A stretch of 64,000 nt of DNA, from assembly GCF_000332645.1 (NCBI RefSeq), contig NZ_AMXN01000008.1, forward strand, positions 1 to 64,000, written 5' to 3'. The notes under the pieces were generated by a model that saw only the letters and a program-made list of their open reading frames with translations, ran no database searches and was not told the origin of the DNA. Position 1 is the first letter of the stretch; every line of letters starts with the position of its first letter. Shown piece by piece: positions 37,644-47,104 of this stretch. The translations under genes and the position numbers were made by a program. This DNA is from Bacillus inaquosorum KCTC 13429. Lineage in GTDB: Bacteria > Bacillota > Bacilli > Bacillales > Bacillaceae.

Positions 37644-39113
37644 TTATTGAGACATTGTATCGTGGTAGTCGTTGAACTGGTCTGTGACAGCTTGTGACGG
37701 AGCCTGCGTCAATACACTGACGACAAAAACAGATAATAGACTCGCAGCAAAACCAGGTATCATTTCATACAGAAAGTCCGAAAGACCGGCATTCGCCCAA
37801 ATGATTACAGTTGCTGCTCCCACAATCATGCCGGCGAGTGCCCCCCATTTGGTCATTCGTTTCCAAAACAGACTGAGCAGTACAACCGGCCCGAATGACG
37901 CACCGAAGCCCGCCCACGCGTAGCTGACCAATCCAAGGATCGTATTGTTTTTCTCCCAAGCCAGCAGTAACGCGATGATTGAAACAGCCAGAACAGCCAA
38001 ACGGCCCAAAAACACAAGCTCTTTATCAGAAGCTGAACGTCTGAACATCGACTTATACAAATCTTCTACCAGAGAGCTTGATGTCACAAGCAGCTGGGAA
38101 GAAATTGTACTCATAATCGCAGCCAAAATAGCTGAAATCAGAAAACCTGTGATAAGCGGATGGAACAAAATATTCCCTAATTGAATAAAAATCGTCTCTG
38201 GGTCCTTCAGTGTCATGCCGCGCTGATGGTAATAAGCGATTCCGCCCAAACCGGTCAGCACTGCGCCGACTGCGGACAAAATCATCCAGCCCATTCCGAT
38301 TCTGCGCGCTCTTTTGATCTCTTTGACAGACGTTATCGCCATAAAACGCACAATGATATGCGGCTGGCCAAAGTAGCCCAAACCCCAGGCAAACAAAGAA
38401 ATAATGCCAAGGACACTTGTTCCTTTGAAAATATTAAACATATCTGGATCCACAGAGCGGATTTCAGCAACTGTATCACCTGCTCCTCCCGTGTGGAAAA
38501 ACGTAACGATCGGAACAAGAATGAGTGCGGCAAACATAATGATCCCCTGAACAAAATCTGTCCAGCTGACTGCCAAAAAGCCGCCAAACAGGGTATATGC
38601 CACAACAACACCAGTCACAATCCACAATCCGGTGTGATAATCCATCCCCAAAATACTGTTGAATAAGACGCCGCCGGATACCATTCCGGACGATACATAA
38701 AACGTAAAAAAGACTAAAATCACAATTCCTGAAAACAGTCTGAGAAGCTTTGTTTGATCTCCAAAGCGATTTTCAAGGAATCCTGGAATTGTAATGGAAT
38801 TCCCCGCTTTTTCAGTATAGGTTCTCAGCCGCGGCGCAACATAGAGCCAGTTCGCCCATGCTCCAAGGCAAAGTCCGAACACAATCCAAACCCCGCTCAG
38901 ACCTGTTGAAAACATGGCGCCCGGGAGCCCCATCAGCAGCCAGCCGCTCATATCGGCAGCGCCCGCACTGAGAGCGGTTACAGCAGGACCTAAGGAACGT
39001 CCTCCCAGCATGTAATCCGTCAGATTCGACGTGCGCTTGTAAGCAAAGTAGCCGATCAGCAGCATCCACGCCATATAAATACAAATCGAGATAATCAGCT
39101 GTGTGTTTTCTAT
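37644..39113 (-). CDS. putP: High-affinity proline/sodium symporter, probable AUA start
   Basis: Sodium:solute symporter (SSS family) importing proline as a carbon or nitrogen source. 489 residues in the extended frame, about 13 membrane helices. The first helix runs through LIISICIYMAWMLLIGYFAYKR, and sodium-site signatures such as GGRSLGP, AGAADMSGW and the SSS block near 150-170 follow. The first ATG (39072-39074) would cut helix 1 in half. In frame upstream of it up to a TAA there is no ATG, GTG or TTG; seven bases after GAGGAGG the codon is ATA (39111-39113). I extend to that codon as the most likely start, at lower certainty. putC precedes it by 76 bases. Confidence 0.85.
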   Translation of the reverse strand: MENTQLIISICIYMAWMLLIGYFAYKRTSNLTDYMLGGRSLGPAVTALSAGAADMSGWLLMGLPGAMFSTGLSGVWIVFGLCLGAWANWLYVAPRLRTYTEKAGNSITIPGFLENRFGDQTKLLRLFSGIVILVFFTFYVSSGMVSGGVLFNSILGMDYHTGLWIVTGVVVAYTLFGGFLAVSWTDFVQGIIMFAALILVPIVTFFHTGGAGDTVAEIRSVDPDMFNIFKGTSVLGIISLFAWGLGYFGQPHIIVRFMAITSVKEIKRARRIGMGWMILSAVGAVLTGLGGIAYYHQRGMTLKDPETIFIQLGNILFHPLITGFLISAILAAIMSTISSQLLVTSSSLVEDLYKSMFRRSASDKELVFLGRLAVLAVSIIALLLAWEKNNTILGLVSYAWAGFGASFGPVVLLSLFWKRMTKWGALAGMIVGAATVIIWANAGLSDFLYEMIPGFAASLLSVFVVSVLTQAPSQAVTDQFNDYHDTMSQ

Positions 39114-39147
39114 GGCACTTCCTCCTCTTTTTTATAGTATATGGATG

Positions 39148-39180
39148 AAATGGACATCCCCGCAGGGAGGATGCCCATTT
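39148..39180 (-). other. Intercistronic hairpin between putC and putP
   Basis: AAATGGACATCC pairs with GGATGCCCATTT with one mismatch, without a T-tail in the direction of transcription. It may stabilise the upstream mRNA segment or set the putC:putP ratio. Confidence 0.55.
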
Positions 39181-39189
39181 AGTCCCGCT

Positions 39190-40737
39190 TTAGAACATTT
39201 CACTGATTGTTTTTGCCTGCATGTGCAGTGCCAAGTAATCCGGCCCGCCTGCTTTTGAATCCGTTCCGGACATTTTGAAGCCGCCAAACGGATGATAGCC
39301 GACGATAGCGCCTGTACAGTTGCGGTTGAAGTACAGGTTTCCGACATGGAATTCCTGTTTCGCACGCTCGATGTGCTTGCGGTTGTTTGTGATAACCGCG
39401 CCTGTCAAACCGTATTCAGTATTGTTTGCCACTTCTAAAGCTTCATCAAAGTTTGACACTTTAGAAAATGCAACGACAGGTCCGAAAATTTCTTCCTGCA
39501 TGAGTCTTGCTTTCGGATCAAGGTCAGCGAAGATCGTCGGTTTGATGAAGTATCCTTTCGAATCATCACCAGTACCGCCGCTTACTAAACGCCCTTCCTG
39601 TTTTCCGATCTCAATATAGCTCATAATTTTATCATAAGAACCTTGGTCAATGACAGGTCCCATATAAACATCCGCACTGTCAGGTTTTGCTGTTACTTTT
39701 GATTCCGTAATTTCAATGACACGCTCTAACACTTGATCATACACTTTTTCATGGACAACTGCACGTGAACCTGCAGAACATTTTTGTCCCGCAAAGCCGA
39801 ACGCTGATGTAAAGATGGATTGAGCCGCCAATTCAATATCCGCATCCTCATCGACAACAACCGTATCTTTACCGCCCATTTCAGCGATGACACGCTTTAA
39901 GTGCTGCTGGCCTGGCTGAACTTTCGCCGCGCGTTCGAAAATTCTCGTACCCACTTCTCTTGATCCCGTAAATGTGATAAGGCTTGTTTTCGGATGGTCA
40001 ACAAGGTAGTCGCCGACTTCCGCTCCGCTGCCGGGAACAAAGTTGACTACGCCTTTCGGCAATCCGGACTCTTCAAGCACCTCAACGAATTTCGCAGCGA
40101 TGACAGGTGTTGCGCTGGCAGGTTTTAGAACGACTGTGTTTCCAGTAACGATCGGCGCCACTGTTGTTCCTGCCATGATCGCGAACAAGAAGTTCCAAGG
40201 AGGGATGACGACTGTTACACCAGTTGGCGTGTAGACATATTGGTTTTTCTCGCCTTCACGGCTGTTGACCGGTTTTCCCTTTGCCAGTTCGATCATTTGG
40301 CGCGCATAATACTCCATGAAGTCAATCGCTTCAGCCGTATCAGCATCCGCCTCGTTCCACGGCTTTCCTGCTTCTTTTACAAGCAAAGCGGAGAATTCAT
40401 GTTTTCTTCTGCGGACTTTGGCAGCAGCGCGGAACAGGACAGCCGCTCTTTCTTCCGGAGATGTGTATCTCCACTCTTCGAATGCTTTCGCAGCCGCTTC
40501 AATCGCTTGCTCAGCGTGCTCTTGGGAAGCTTTTGACACTCTGCCGACGACTTCTTCTTTATCAGCCGGGTTGATAGAAACGATTTTTGCTTCTGTTTCC
40601 ACTCTCTCGCCGTTAATGACAAGCGGATAGTCTTTTCCTAAATATTCGCTTACTGTCGCAAGCGCTTTTTTAAACGCTTCCACGTTGTTTTGATCCTGGA
40701 AATTTGTGAATGGCTCGTGTTTGTAAGGTGTTGTCAT
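39190..40737 (-). CDS. putC: 1-pyrroline-5-carboxylate dehydrogenase
   Basis: Oxidises glutamate semialdehyde/P5C to glutamate with NAD+, the second step of proline catabolism. 515 residues, aldehyde dehydrogenase superfamily, paralogue of RocA. Catalytic Glu in EMGGKD near residue 285, catalytic Cys in [12 protein letters not shown] near 320, NAD-binding FTGSREVG near 250, and [12 protein letters not shown] near the end. The ATG follows GGAGAGA; a longer open frame upstream has no ribosome site and overlaps putB. It sits between putB and putP. Confidence 0.95.
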   Translation of the reverse strand: MTTPYKHEPFTNFQDQNNVEAFKKALATVSEYLGKDYPLVINGERVETEAKIVSINPADKEEVVGRVSKASQEHAEQAIEAAAKAFEEWRYTSPEERAAVLFRAAAKVRRRKHEFSALLVKEAGKPWNEADADTAEAIDFMEYYARQMIELAKGKPVNSREGEKNQYVYTPTGVTVVIPPWNFLFAIMAGTTVAPIVTGNTVVLKPASATPVIAAKFVEVLEESGLPKGVVNFVPGSGAEVGDYLVDHPKTSLITFTGSREVGTRIFERAAKVQPGQQHLKRVIAEMGGKDTVVVDEDADIELAAQSIFTSAFGFAGQKCSAGSRAVVHEKVYDQVLERVIEITESKVTAKPDSADVYMGPVIDQGSYDKIMSYIEIGKQEGRLVSGGTGDDSKGYFIKPTIFADLDPKARLMQEEIFGPVVAFSKVSNFDEALEVANNTEYGLTGAVITNNRKHIERAKQEFHVGNLYFNRNCTGAIVGYHPFGGFKMSGTDSKAGGPDYLALHMQAKTISEMF

Positions 40738-40754
40738 GATAATCTCTCCTTTTT

Positions 40755-41666
40755 TTACTTCTTTGTCATTCCTTTGAAAGCAAATGCAATGTTCGACGGA
40801 CGTTCTGCAAGGCGTCTCATAAAGTAGCCGTACCAATCTTCGCCGTAAGGCAGGTACACTCTCATGTTATAACCTTCTTTTACGAGGCTGAGCTGGGTTT
40901 GCGACCGCATGCCGTACAGCATCTGAAATTCAAACTTGTCATTGGCAATGCCATTTTCCTTGGCAAGCTGCTTTGTGTAGTCGATCATTTTGTCGTCATG
41001 TGTGGCAATCGCTGTATAGTGACCGTTTAAGAGCTGCTTCCGGATGATTTTTTTGTAATTTTCATCGACATCGCTTTTCTCCGGGTAAGCTACTTTTTCT
41101 GATTCTTTATAAGCTCCTTTTACAAGGCGAAGGAACGGGTTTAAAGAATCCAAATCGTCAATGTCTTTTTCCGTCCGGTACAGATAGGCTTGCAGCACTG
41201 TGCTCACATGCTCATATTTCTTTCTGAAATCTTTGAAAATATCAAGCGTTTTCTGGCATCTGACTTCATCTTCCATGTCAATGGTGACCATGATTTTATG
41301 CTTCTCGGCCGTCTGAAGGATTTTCGTCATATTTTCATATACCAAATCCATATCTATATCGAGACCTAGAGACGTCATTTTTAAAGAAACGTGTGATTTC
41401 AGCTGCTGATCAGCAATCGTCGCAATGGTTTGAATGCACTCTTCCGTACGCTCCCGTGCGACCTCGGCACTGTTCACAAACTCACCTAAATGATCGACAG
41501 TAACTGACAAGCCTTGACTGTTAAGCTGTCGAATGGTCGGGATTGAACTGTTAAAATCATTCCCGCCGATAATTTTACCCGCTGCTACCCGGCTTCCCCA
41601 GTTCTTTGCCATTTTATTGAGAAAGCCGCTTTTGGATAAAAATAAGAAAAAATCTCTTGTGATCAC
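40755..41666 (-). CDS. putB: Proline dehydrogenase
   Basis: FAD-dependent oxidation of proline to pyrroline-5-carboxylate, first step of proline catabolism, associated with the membrane electron chain. 303 residues, monofunctional (beta/alpha)8 PRODH. Visible signatures are [30 protein letters not shown] and the C-terminal YGMRSQ...[20 protein letters not shown] flavin block. It starts at GTG seven bases after TTGAGGTT. A promoter lies about 50 bases upstream and a dyad that may bind PutR about 60 bases further out. First gene of putBCP. Confidence 0.95.
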   Translation of the reverse strand: MITRDFFLFLSKSGFLNKMAKNWGSRVAAGKIIGGNDFNSSIPTIRQLNSQGLSVTVDHLGEFVNSAEVARERTEECIQTIATIADQQLKSHVSLKMTSLGLDIDMDLVYENMTKILQTAEKHKIMVTIDMEDEVRCQKTLDIFKDFRKKYEHVSTVLQAYLYRTEKDIDDLDSLNPFLRLVKGAYKESEKVAYPEKSDVDENYKKIIRKQLLNGHYTAIATHDDKMIDYTKQLAKENGIANDKFEFQMLYGMRSQTQLSLVKEGYNMRVYLPYGEDWYGYFMRRLAERPSNIAFAFKGMTKK

Positions 41667-41712
41667 TTCCAACCTCAACACCCCGCAATCTAAGAAGTAT
41701 TTGTATGAGTTT

Positions 41713-41742
41713 ATTGTAAATGGACAAAACCGCGGTTCACAA
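41713..41742 (-). promoter_or_regulatory. Promoter of putBCP
   Basis: Minus strand TTGTGA (41737-41742), 18-base spacer, TACAAT (41713-41718). Confidence 0.6.
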
Positions 41743-41773
41743 TATTCTCAAAATACAAAGATTCTGATAATTT

Positions 41774-41790
41774 TTGTGGGTTTGCCACAA
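41774..41790 (-). promoter_or_regulatory. Candidate PutR operator
   Basis: Perfect dyad TTGTGG-N5-CCACAA centred about 75 bases before the inferred transcription start of putB, a typical activator position. Assignment to PutR is inference. Confidence 0.5.
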
Positions 41791-41855
41791 TCAGATAGTT
41801 AGAAAGTCGGGGGACATTCTGTCGAATAAAGGAGAAAAGGAAGCGACAAAAAACA

Positions 41856-42638
41856 TCAGCTTCCTCCATCCTTCCACACTTCTTCAACCGTATTCAAAAG
41901 CAAACGATTCAATTCAGGTGTCATATCCTTTTTTTCTGCTTTCAGCGATTTTGCTGCTTCCATGATTCTTTCGATTTCCGTTTCAATGAATTGGTGAATG
42001 ACATGAATTCTCGCTTCGAGATCAAGCTCTTCGCCTCTTTTTTTCCGTTCAAGCAAGGTTTCCATTTCTGCCTTCAGTTCGGGTTCAGTAACAAGTTCAT
42101 CCATCAAAACCGTAAAATCCATTGGCGGAATGGTTCCGTGCTTTTCAATCCATTTGCAAGCCAAAATAGGCCGAAGCACGTAGAAATATTTTTTGATTTT
42201 GACCTCTTGCCCTTGAAGGTAATCCTTGACGTTCCTTCTCGCCATATTGATATAGTGATACACGCTTGCTTCAGGCTTAAATGCCTCCATCCGCAGTTTT
42301 CTTAACCGCTCTGCGGTCGTAAATGCTTCATAATACACAATGTCTGAGGACAGCCATTCAAGGAGCGGCGGGTTTGATTTTTTGAAGAGGCGCAGCGTCT
42401 TTCTCAGCTCCCAGCCGCTGATATCCAGCAAATCGTGAATCGGTTCCTCAATCACATCCCGCTCCTGCTCAATTGAAAAATACCACTCCTTTTTCGGCAC
42501 ATAAATAAAGCGGACATCATAATCACTGTCCTGCGACGGGAATCCCCATGCGCGGCTTCCTGACTCAACGGCATATACGATTTTGACTCCGTATGACTGC
42601 TCGATTCGTTTTAATTCATCAATGATCCTTTGTTTCAT
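41856..42638 (-). CDS. ycgL: Nucleotidyltransferase-superfamily protein YcgL
   Basis: 260 residues. The N terminus has the pol-beta nucleotidyltransferase signature ESGSRAWGF (residues 25-33) and DSDYDVRF (37-44) with the metal-binding acidic pair. The remaining helical part is typical of this group (COG3541-like). Some relatives encoded in phages modify tRNA or proteins, but the target of YcgL is unknown. The ATG follows GGAGACG; nine extra upstream codons have no site. It stands alone, divergent from nothing, between putB and cah. Confidence 0.87.
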   Translation of the reverse strand: MKQRIIDELKRIEQSYGVKIVYAVESGSRAWGFPSQDSDYDVRFIYVPKKEWYFSIEQERDVIEEPIHDLLDISGWELRKTLRLFKKSNPPLLEWLSSDIVYYEAFTTAERLRKLRMEAFKPEASVYHYINMARRNVKDYLQGQEVKIKKYFYVLRPILACKWIEKHGTIPPMDFTVLMDELVTEPELKAEMETLLERKKRGEELDLEARIHVIHQFIETEIERIMEAAKSLKAEKKDMTPELNRLLLNTVEEVWKDGGS

Positions 42639-42683
42639 ATCTATTCGTCTCCAGTCTGTTCTCATTCCGGCAGTTTGCAGAAA

Positions 42684-42716
42684 AAAACCGCCTGATGATA
42701 CGCGGCGGCTTTTCCC
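42684..42716 (-). terminator. cah terminator
   Basis: Minus strand AGCCGCC, an eleven-base loop, GGCGGTTTTTTTC. Confidence 0.8.
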
Positions 42717-42722
42717 GTTTAA

Positions 42723-43679
42723 TCAGCCTTTAAGGTGCTGCTTAAAGAAAGCAAGTTTTTCCGTTTGAAAGGCAGGGATATACTCATGCCCGAAGTAGCG
42801 GTACACCTTTAGCTCTTTCTCTGTCTCCAAGTGGTTGTATGCGGCAAACACGGTGGACGGCGGCGTGACCTTGTCAATCAGACCGATCGACATCAAAACA
42901 GGCACCTTCACTCGGTCAGCGAGATTCATAATATCGAAATATGAAAGTGTCTTCATCGCCTGTTCTTCCGTTTCCGGGCTGCCATTTCTTCTGAAGAAGG
43001 AATTAATTTCAAGGTACGGCTGTTCAAGTGCCACATCAATGGCCCGTTCAAAGTTGCTTAAGTAAGGATAATCGGCAACCGCGGCTTTCGGAATGTCTGA
43101 TAGAGCCGCTGCGGCAATGGTCAAGCCTCCGCCTTGGCTTCCGCCTGTCACACCGATTCTTGTTTCGTCAACTTCGTCAAAGCTGCTGATCACTTCAAGT
43201 GCCCGGACGGCGTCCAAATAAACGCCCCGGTAATAGTATGTATCTTTATCAAGAATTCCTTTCGTCATCCAGCCCAAAGCGTGACCGTGCGGAGAAATAC
43301 TCGTATCCTCGCTGCTCTGCTGGCCGCGGACAAGCATGCCGAATGCGGCGTATCCGTGGAGCGCCCAGTTCACCATTTCATGAATCTCACCGTCATAGCT
43401 TGCGTTGTAGCCGTGATATTTAACGATCGCCGGATGCGGGCCTTCCTTGTCAGGCACCGCGTACCATCCGGCAATGCGGGCATTTCCAAAGCTTTTATAT
43501 GTGAGGCGGTACACCTTTACTCCATCAGCAGGATAATCAACCGGCTGTAAATCAGGTGCTGCTTGGACTTTCGCAAGTTCATCCAAAGACGATTTCCAAA
43601 ACTCAGAAAAATCTTTCGGTGCTGTTTGTTCAGGCTTATATGTTTGCAATTGGTCGAGCGGCATATCGAATAGTTGCAT
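42723..43679 (-). CDS. cah: Cephalosporin-C deacetylase / acetyl xylan esterase
   Basis: Carbohydrate esterase family 7 alpha/beta hydrolase removing acetyl groups from cephalosporin C and from xylo-oligosaccharides. 318 residues, full length for the hexameric enzyme. Nucleophile in VTGGSQGGG (Ser about 181), Asp in SIGLIDKVTPP near 269, His in GHEYIPAF near 298, and the CE7 RGQ motif in GMLVRGQQSS near 118. No signal peptide: an intracellular enzyme. A GGAGAAT site lies before the ATG. Confidence 0.95.
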   Translation of the reverse strand: MQLFDMPLDQLQTYKPEQTAPKDFSEFWKSSLDELAKVQAAPDLQPVDYPADGVKVYRLTYKSFGNARIAGWYAVPDKEGPHPAIVKYHGYNASYDGEIHEMVNWALHGYAAFGMLVRGQQSSEDTSISPHGHALGWMTKGILDKDTYYYRGVYLDAVRALEVISSFDEVDETRIGVTGGSQGGGLTIAAAALSDIPKAAVADYPYLSNFERAIDVALEQPYLEINSFFRRNGSPETEEQAMKTLSYFDIMNLADRVKVPVLMSIGLIDKVTPPSTVFAAYNHLETEKELKVYRYFGHEYIPAFQTEKLAFFKQHLKG

Positions 43680-43750
43680 TTCCGATTATTCTCCTTTGTT
43701 TTATAAGATTTAGTTTGTATTCCTATACTACCACGTTCAGAACCTGTTTT

Positions 43751-44725
43751 CTAAATATTTTCACTTTTGTTTCCCAGACTGCCTTCATCAAACGTTTGTT
43801 TAAGACTTTCCCGGCTCAGTTCCATAAAGGCCTGAGCTGTCAAGCTGACGTAGCGGTTCTTTAAAAATACAAAGACGAGGGTTCGTGATGGCGCGGATTG
43901 AATAGATAAATAGATCACACCAGGATCTTTATCCCTTCTGACCATATTCGGCGCCATTGTCACACCTAAACCATTGGCCACAAGGGATTGGGCGGTTTCA
44001 ATATGGCTCGTCTTAAAAGCTGTATTCGGCTTAAAGCCGCTTTCCGCACAGAGATCGAGAACTGTCCTGCGAAAACCGAAGCCTTCTTTTAACAGAATAA
44101 AAGGCACGTGCCTCACCATTTCAAGCGGCACGCACGGCTTGCGGCCCTCCTCTCCCTCCAGCGCTTTCTCAATCAGCGCGATCATTTCCGGCGGCATCCA
44201 CCTTTGTTTTTCCTTCGGCACTGCGAGAACAATCGGTTCCGTGAGCAACGGTGTAATGGCGAGCCGTTCATCCTCGATCGGCAAGGATAAAACAGAAAGG
44301 TCAACCTCTCCCTTTGCCGTCATCTCTTCTAAAGATACCGGATCTTTTTCAACAAGCTGAACCTCCACATGAGGATAACGGGCCAAAAACTGCTTCAGCA
44401 GAGGCGGAAAGATATATCTCCCCGTTACAGCGGGAATCCCAATGGAAAGCTTGTGTCCGAGCCCCTGCGACCGTTCCTGCATCTCCCGGAGCAAATCATC
44501 TCTGGAACGAATAATGTCCTCGGCTTTTTCAATGAAACGCCGGCCGTGGGGTGTCAGCGTAACAGAGCCGTGGGATCTGTGAAAAAGGGTAAGCCCCAGC
44601 TCAGTCTCAAGCTTTTTGATTTGCTGGCTGAGAGATGGCTGAGCGATATGAAGATGCTCTGCTGCCTTTGTAAAGCTTTGGCGCCGGGCGATTTCCGCTG
44701 CGTATTCCATCACTTTAATATCCAT
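43751..44725 (-). CDS. ycgK: LysR-family regulator YcgK
   Basis: 324 residues. N-terminal LysR winged helix (AEIARRQSFTKAAEHLHIAQPSLS, about 9-32) followed by the two-lobed effector domain (LSIGIPAVTGRYIFPPLLKQF, CbnR/CysB-like fold). The ATG six bases after TATGGAGGC is chosen; an ATG four codons earlier overlaps that site. Divergent ycgJ starts 117 bases away and is a natural candidate target, since LysR regulators often control a divergent neighbour. Effector unknown. Confidence 0.92.
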   Translation of the reverse strand: MDIKVMEYAAEIARRQSFTKAAEHLHIAQPSLSQQIKKLETELGLTLFHRSHGSVTLTPHGRRFIEKAEDIIRSRDDLLREMQERSQGLGHKLSIGIPAVTGRYIFPPLLKQFLARYPHVEVQLVEKDPVSLEEMTAKGEVDLSVLSLPIEDERLAITPLLTEPIVLAVPKEKQRWMPPEMIALIEKALEGEEGRKPCVPLEMVRHVPFILLKEGFGFRRTVLDLCAESGFKPNTAFKTSHIETAQSLVANGLGVTMAPNMVRRDKDPGVIYLSIQSAPSRTLVFVFLKNRYVSLTAQAFMELSRESLKQTFDEGSLGNKSENI

Positions 44726-44841
44726 TTCAGCCTCCATAGGTTGATCCTATCGTTTTTATCATTTTTATATCTTGGACGAATCATAACAGAAATTGCTAAC
44801 ATAATCCATATCATCATTTACAAAAAAAGGGGCTGGTTCAC

Positions 44842-45600
44842 ATGACAAATGAAACACCGTTTTCTATTAACGCCGAGATGTATCGGGATGAGAAGGTATT
44901 TGCTGAAGGCGAAGATTTGGGGTTGATGATCAAAACGGCAGAATGCCGGGCGGAGCAGCGGATGCTGGATATCGGAGCGGGTGCTGGCCATACGGCGCTG
45001 GCATTTTCTCCATATGTGCAGGAATGCATCGGTATTGATGCGACGAAAGAGATGGTTGAGGTTGCGTCCTCCTTTGCGCAAGAAAAAGGAGCGGGAAACG
45101 TACGCTTTCAGCAAGGAATGGCCGAGTCACTCCCCTTCCCCGACGATTCATTTGATATCATCACCTGCCGATACGCGGCCCACCATTTTTCAGATGTCCG
45201 CAAAGCCGTCAGCGAAGTTGCACGCGTCCTGAAAAAGAACGGACGTTTTCTCTTGGTCGATCATTACGCGCCTGAAGATCCCGTTCTTGATGAGTTTGTC
45301 AATCATTTGAACCAGCTCCGAGACCCTTCCCATGTTCGGGAAGACTCATTATCAGAATGGCAGTCAATGTTCACCGCCAATCAGCTGAGCTATCAAGACA
45401 TCCAAAAGTGGAATTTGCCGATTCAATACGAAAGCTGGATCAAACGTGGCGGAACCCCCGCCGATCGGGAAAAACAGATTATCAGCCATTTACATCAGGC
45501 ATCAGAAGAAGCACGTGATACGTTCTCCATCAAATTGAAACAAAACGGACAGCCCGACTCCTTTTGCTTAAAAGCCATTTTGATACAAGGCGTAAAATGA
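44842..45600 (+). CDS. ycgJ: SAM-dependent methyltransferase YcgJ
   Basis: 252 residues, class I methyltransferase fold. SAM motif I is MLDIGAGAGHTALAF (about 41-55), acidic end of strand 2 GIDATKEM, and motif QGMAESLPFPDDSFDIITCRYAAHHF (post-motif I and II) near 90-118, as in UbiE-like small-molecule methyltransferases. The substrate is not known. AAAAAGGGGCTGG precedes the ATG. It is divergent from the LysR gene ycgK and ends in a bidirectional terminator shared with aroK. Confidence 0.92.
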   Translation: MTNETPFSINAEMYRDEKVFAEGEDLGLMIKTAECRAEQRMLDIGAGAGHTALAFSPYVQECIGIDATKEMVEVASSFAQEKGAGNVRFQQGMAESLPFPDDSFDIITCRYAAHHFSDVRKAVSEVARVLKKNGRFLLVDHYAPEDPVLDEFVNHLNQLRDPSHVREDSLSEWQSMFTANQLSYQDIQKWNLPIQYESWIKRGGTPADREKQIISHLHQASEEARDTFSIKLKQNGQPDSFCLKAILIQGVK

Positions 45601-45601
45601 T

Positions 45602-45632
45602 AAAAAAAGCCGTGCGCACCGCACGGCTTTTT
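45602..45632. terminator. Bidirectional terminator between ycgJ and aroK
   Basis: AGCCGTGCG, loop CAC, CGCACGGCT, with A- and T-runs on opposite sides. Confidence 0.9.
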
Positions 45633-46191
45633 ACATTGGCTGATAAAGATCCCAGCCGATTTTTAATGTCTCTACAATATAATCGGCGACCTCCTCAGGA
45701 GAAAGGTTGTCTGTCGCCACTTTTGAATTGTGTTTGTCGTAAATGACTTTTCTTTCGTTAAACAGCTGTTCCATTTCATCCATTGAACGGTTATGCAGCA
45801 CAGGGCGGCTCTCGATCAATAAGTCCGCGCGCTGCTTCCAGTTCTCCCATGACAGGTCCAGATGAAGCACGAGACAGTTTTCCAGACAGCACTTTCTGAT
45901 TTCCTCTTGTTTAAAAGACCCGCCGCCCAGAGATACGATTTTGAATCGTTTATGATGGCAGATGTCTAAAATATATTCTTTCTCCGTTTTCCGGAAAAAG
46001 TCTTCTCCCTTTTCCTCAAACATCTCAGGAATTGTCATCTTGAAATCCTTTTCGATCTCTTGGTCAATATCGATAAAATCTCTATATAATTTCTTAGCGA
46101 CCAATTGGCCGATTGTCGTTTTTCCTACACCCATGAATCCGATCAGGACGATATTTCTTTCTCTTACTGGGATGGCTCGTTTAGCGTTCAT
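45631..46191 (-). CDS. aroK: Shikimate kinase
   Basis: Phosphorylates shikimate to shikimate 3-phosphate, fifth step of the chorismate pathway. 186 residues. P-loop GFMGVGKTT (18-26), shikimate-binding DIDQEIE near 40-46, IVSLGGGSF near 85-93, and LID/adenine region SRPVLHNR near 127-134. The chain is a little longer at both ends than the short bacterial kinases. GGAGGAT precedes the ATG. It is monocistronic, with a terminator behind and the tmrB leader upstream on the other strand. Confidence 0.94.
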   Translation of the reverse strand: MNAKRAIPVRERNIVLIGFMGVGKTTIGQLVAKKLYRDFIDIDQEIEKDFKMTIPEMFEEKGEDFFRKTEKEYILDICHHKRFKIVSLGGGSFKQEEIRKCCLENCLVLHLDLSWENWKQRADLLIESRPVLHNRSMDEMEQLFNERKVIYDKHNSKVATDNLSPEEVADYIVETLKIGWDLYQPM

Positions 46192-46316
46192 CTTCGGCGA
46201 AATCCTCCTAAGGAATGAAATTTTATATTCATTATATGCTTATTTTGCGAATATTTATATAGATACCGGCTTGCCCGTCCTTTTCCGTTCAAACGTTTTT
46301 GCCTGAATGACATTCA

Positions 46317-46345
46317 TTGTACAACATTTCCACAGATATTTTAAT
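46317..46345 (+). promoter_or_regulatory. Candidate promoter of tmrB
   Basis: TTGTAC and TTTAAT with a 17-base spacer, about 118 bases before the tmrB ATG. Confidence 0.45.
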
Positions 46346-46406
46346 ACTTCGACGCAAAAAAGCATTAAAACCTTTCAAGCTCACTGCTTTTATTGTTTTT
46401 CCTGCT

Positions 46407-46433
46407 GACTCTTCGTTCGAAGGGTCTTTTTTT
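46407..46433 (+). terminator. Terminator-like hairpin in the tmrB leader
   Basis: GACTCTTCG / CGAAGGGTC around TT, followed by seven T, 30 bases before the tmrB start codon. No plus-strand gene ends here, so it either ends stray transcription or attenuates tmrB. Confidence 0.65.
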
Positions 46434-46462
46434 GTATCATAAGTGAGAAGGGAGAAATGGAG

Positions 46463-47056
46463 ATGATCATTTGGATAAACGGGGCTTTCGGTTCCGGAAA
46501 AACACAAACAGCCTTCGAACTGCACAGAAGGCTGAAACCGTCGTACGTGTATGATCCTGAAAAAATGGGATTTGCGATGCGCTCCATGATACCTCCGGAG
46601 ATCGCGGAGGACGATTTTCAAAGCTATCCCTTGTGGCGGGCGTTCAATTACAGCTTGCTTGCCTCCCTGACCGATACATACCGCGGCATCATCATTGTGC
46701 CTATGACGATTGTACACCCTGAATACTTTAATGAGATCATCGGCAGGCTCAGACATGACGGCCAGACGGTTCACCACTTTACAATAATGGCTTCAAAGAA
46801 AACCTTGTTAAAACGGCTGCGCACAAGAGCAGAAGGACAAAACTCATGGGCCGCCAAACAAATCGACCGCTGCATTGAAGGATTGTCATCACCAGTCTTT
46901 GCGGATCACCTCCAAACAGACAACATGTCGATTCAGGATGCGGCAGAAACCATTGCCGCGAGAGCCAAGCTTACATTAGACCCTGATACGAGAGGCAGCC
47001 TCCGAAGGTTCACCGACAGATTGATGGTAAAGCTGAATCATATCCGCATCAAATAA
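46463..47056 (+). CDS. tmrB: Tunicamycin-resistance ATP-binding protein
   Basis: 197 residues. P-loop NTPase with Walker [11 protein letters not shown] (residues 5-14) at the very N terminus; the C terminus carries a basic amphipathic helix ([15 protein letters not shown]) thought to hold it on the membrane. Overproduction protects against tunicamycin by binding the drug. The second ATG of two (six bases apart) is chosen because the first lies only three bases after AAGGGAGA. A terminator-like hairpin lies in the leader. Confidence 0.93.
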   Translation: MIIWINGAFGSGKTQTAFELHRRLKPSYVYDPEKMGFAMRSMIPPEIAEDDFQSYPLWRAFNYSLLASLTDTYRGIIIVPMTIVHPEYFNEIIGRLRHDGQTVHHFTIMASKKTLLKRLRTRAEGQNSWAAKQIDRCIEGLSSPVFADHLQTDNMSIQDAAETIAARAKLTLDPDTRGSLRRFTDRLMVKLNHIRIK

Positions 47057-47073
47057 AGACCCTGCACATGACA

Positions 47074-47103
47074 AAAGCCCGCTCTCGGAGCGGGCTTTCT
47101 TTA
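47074..47103. terminator. Bidirectional terminator between tmrB and nadE
   Basis: AAAGCCCGCTC, loop TCG, GAGCGGGCTTT, with TCTTTATTT behind it on the plus strand and TTTTGTC on the minus strand. Confidence 0.9.
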
Positions 47104-47104
47104 T

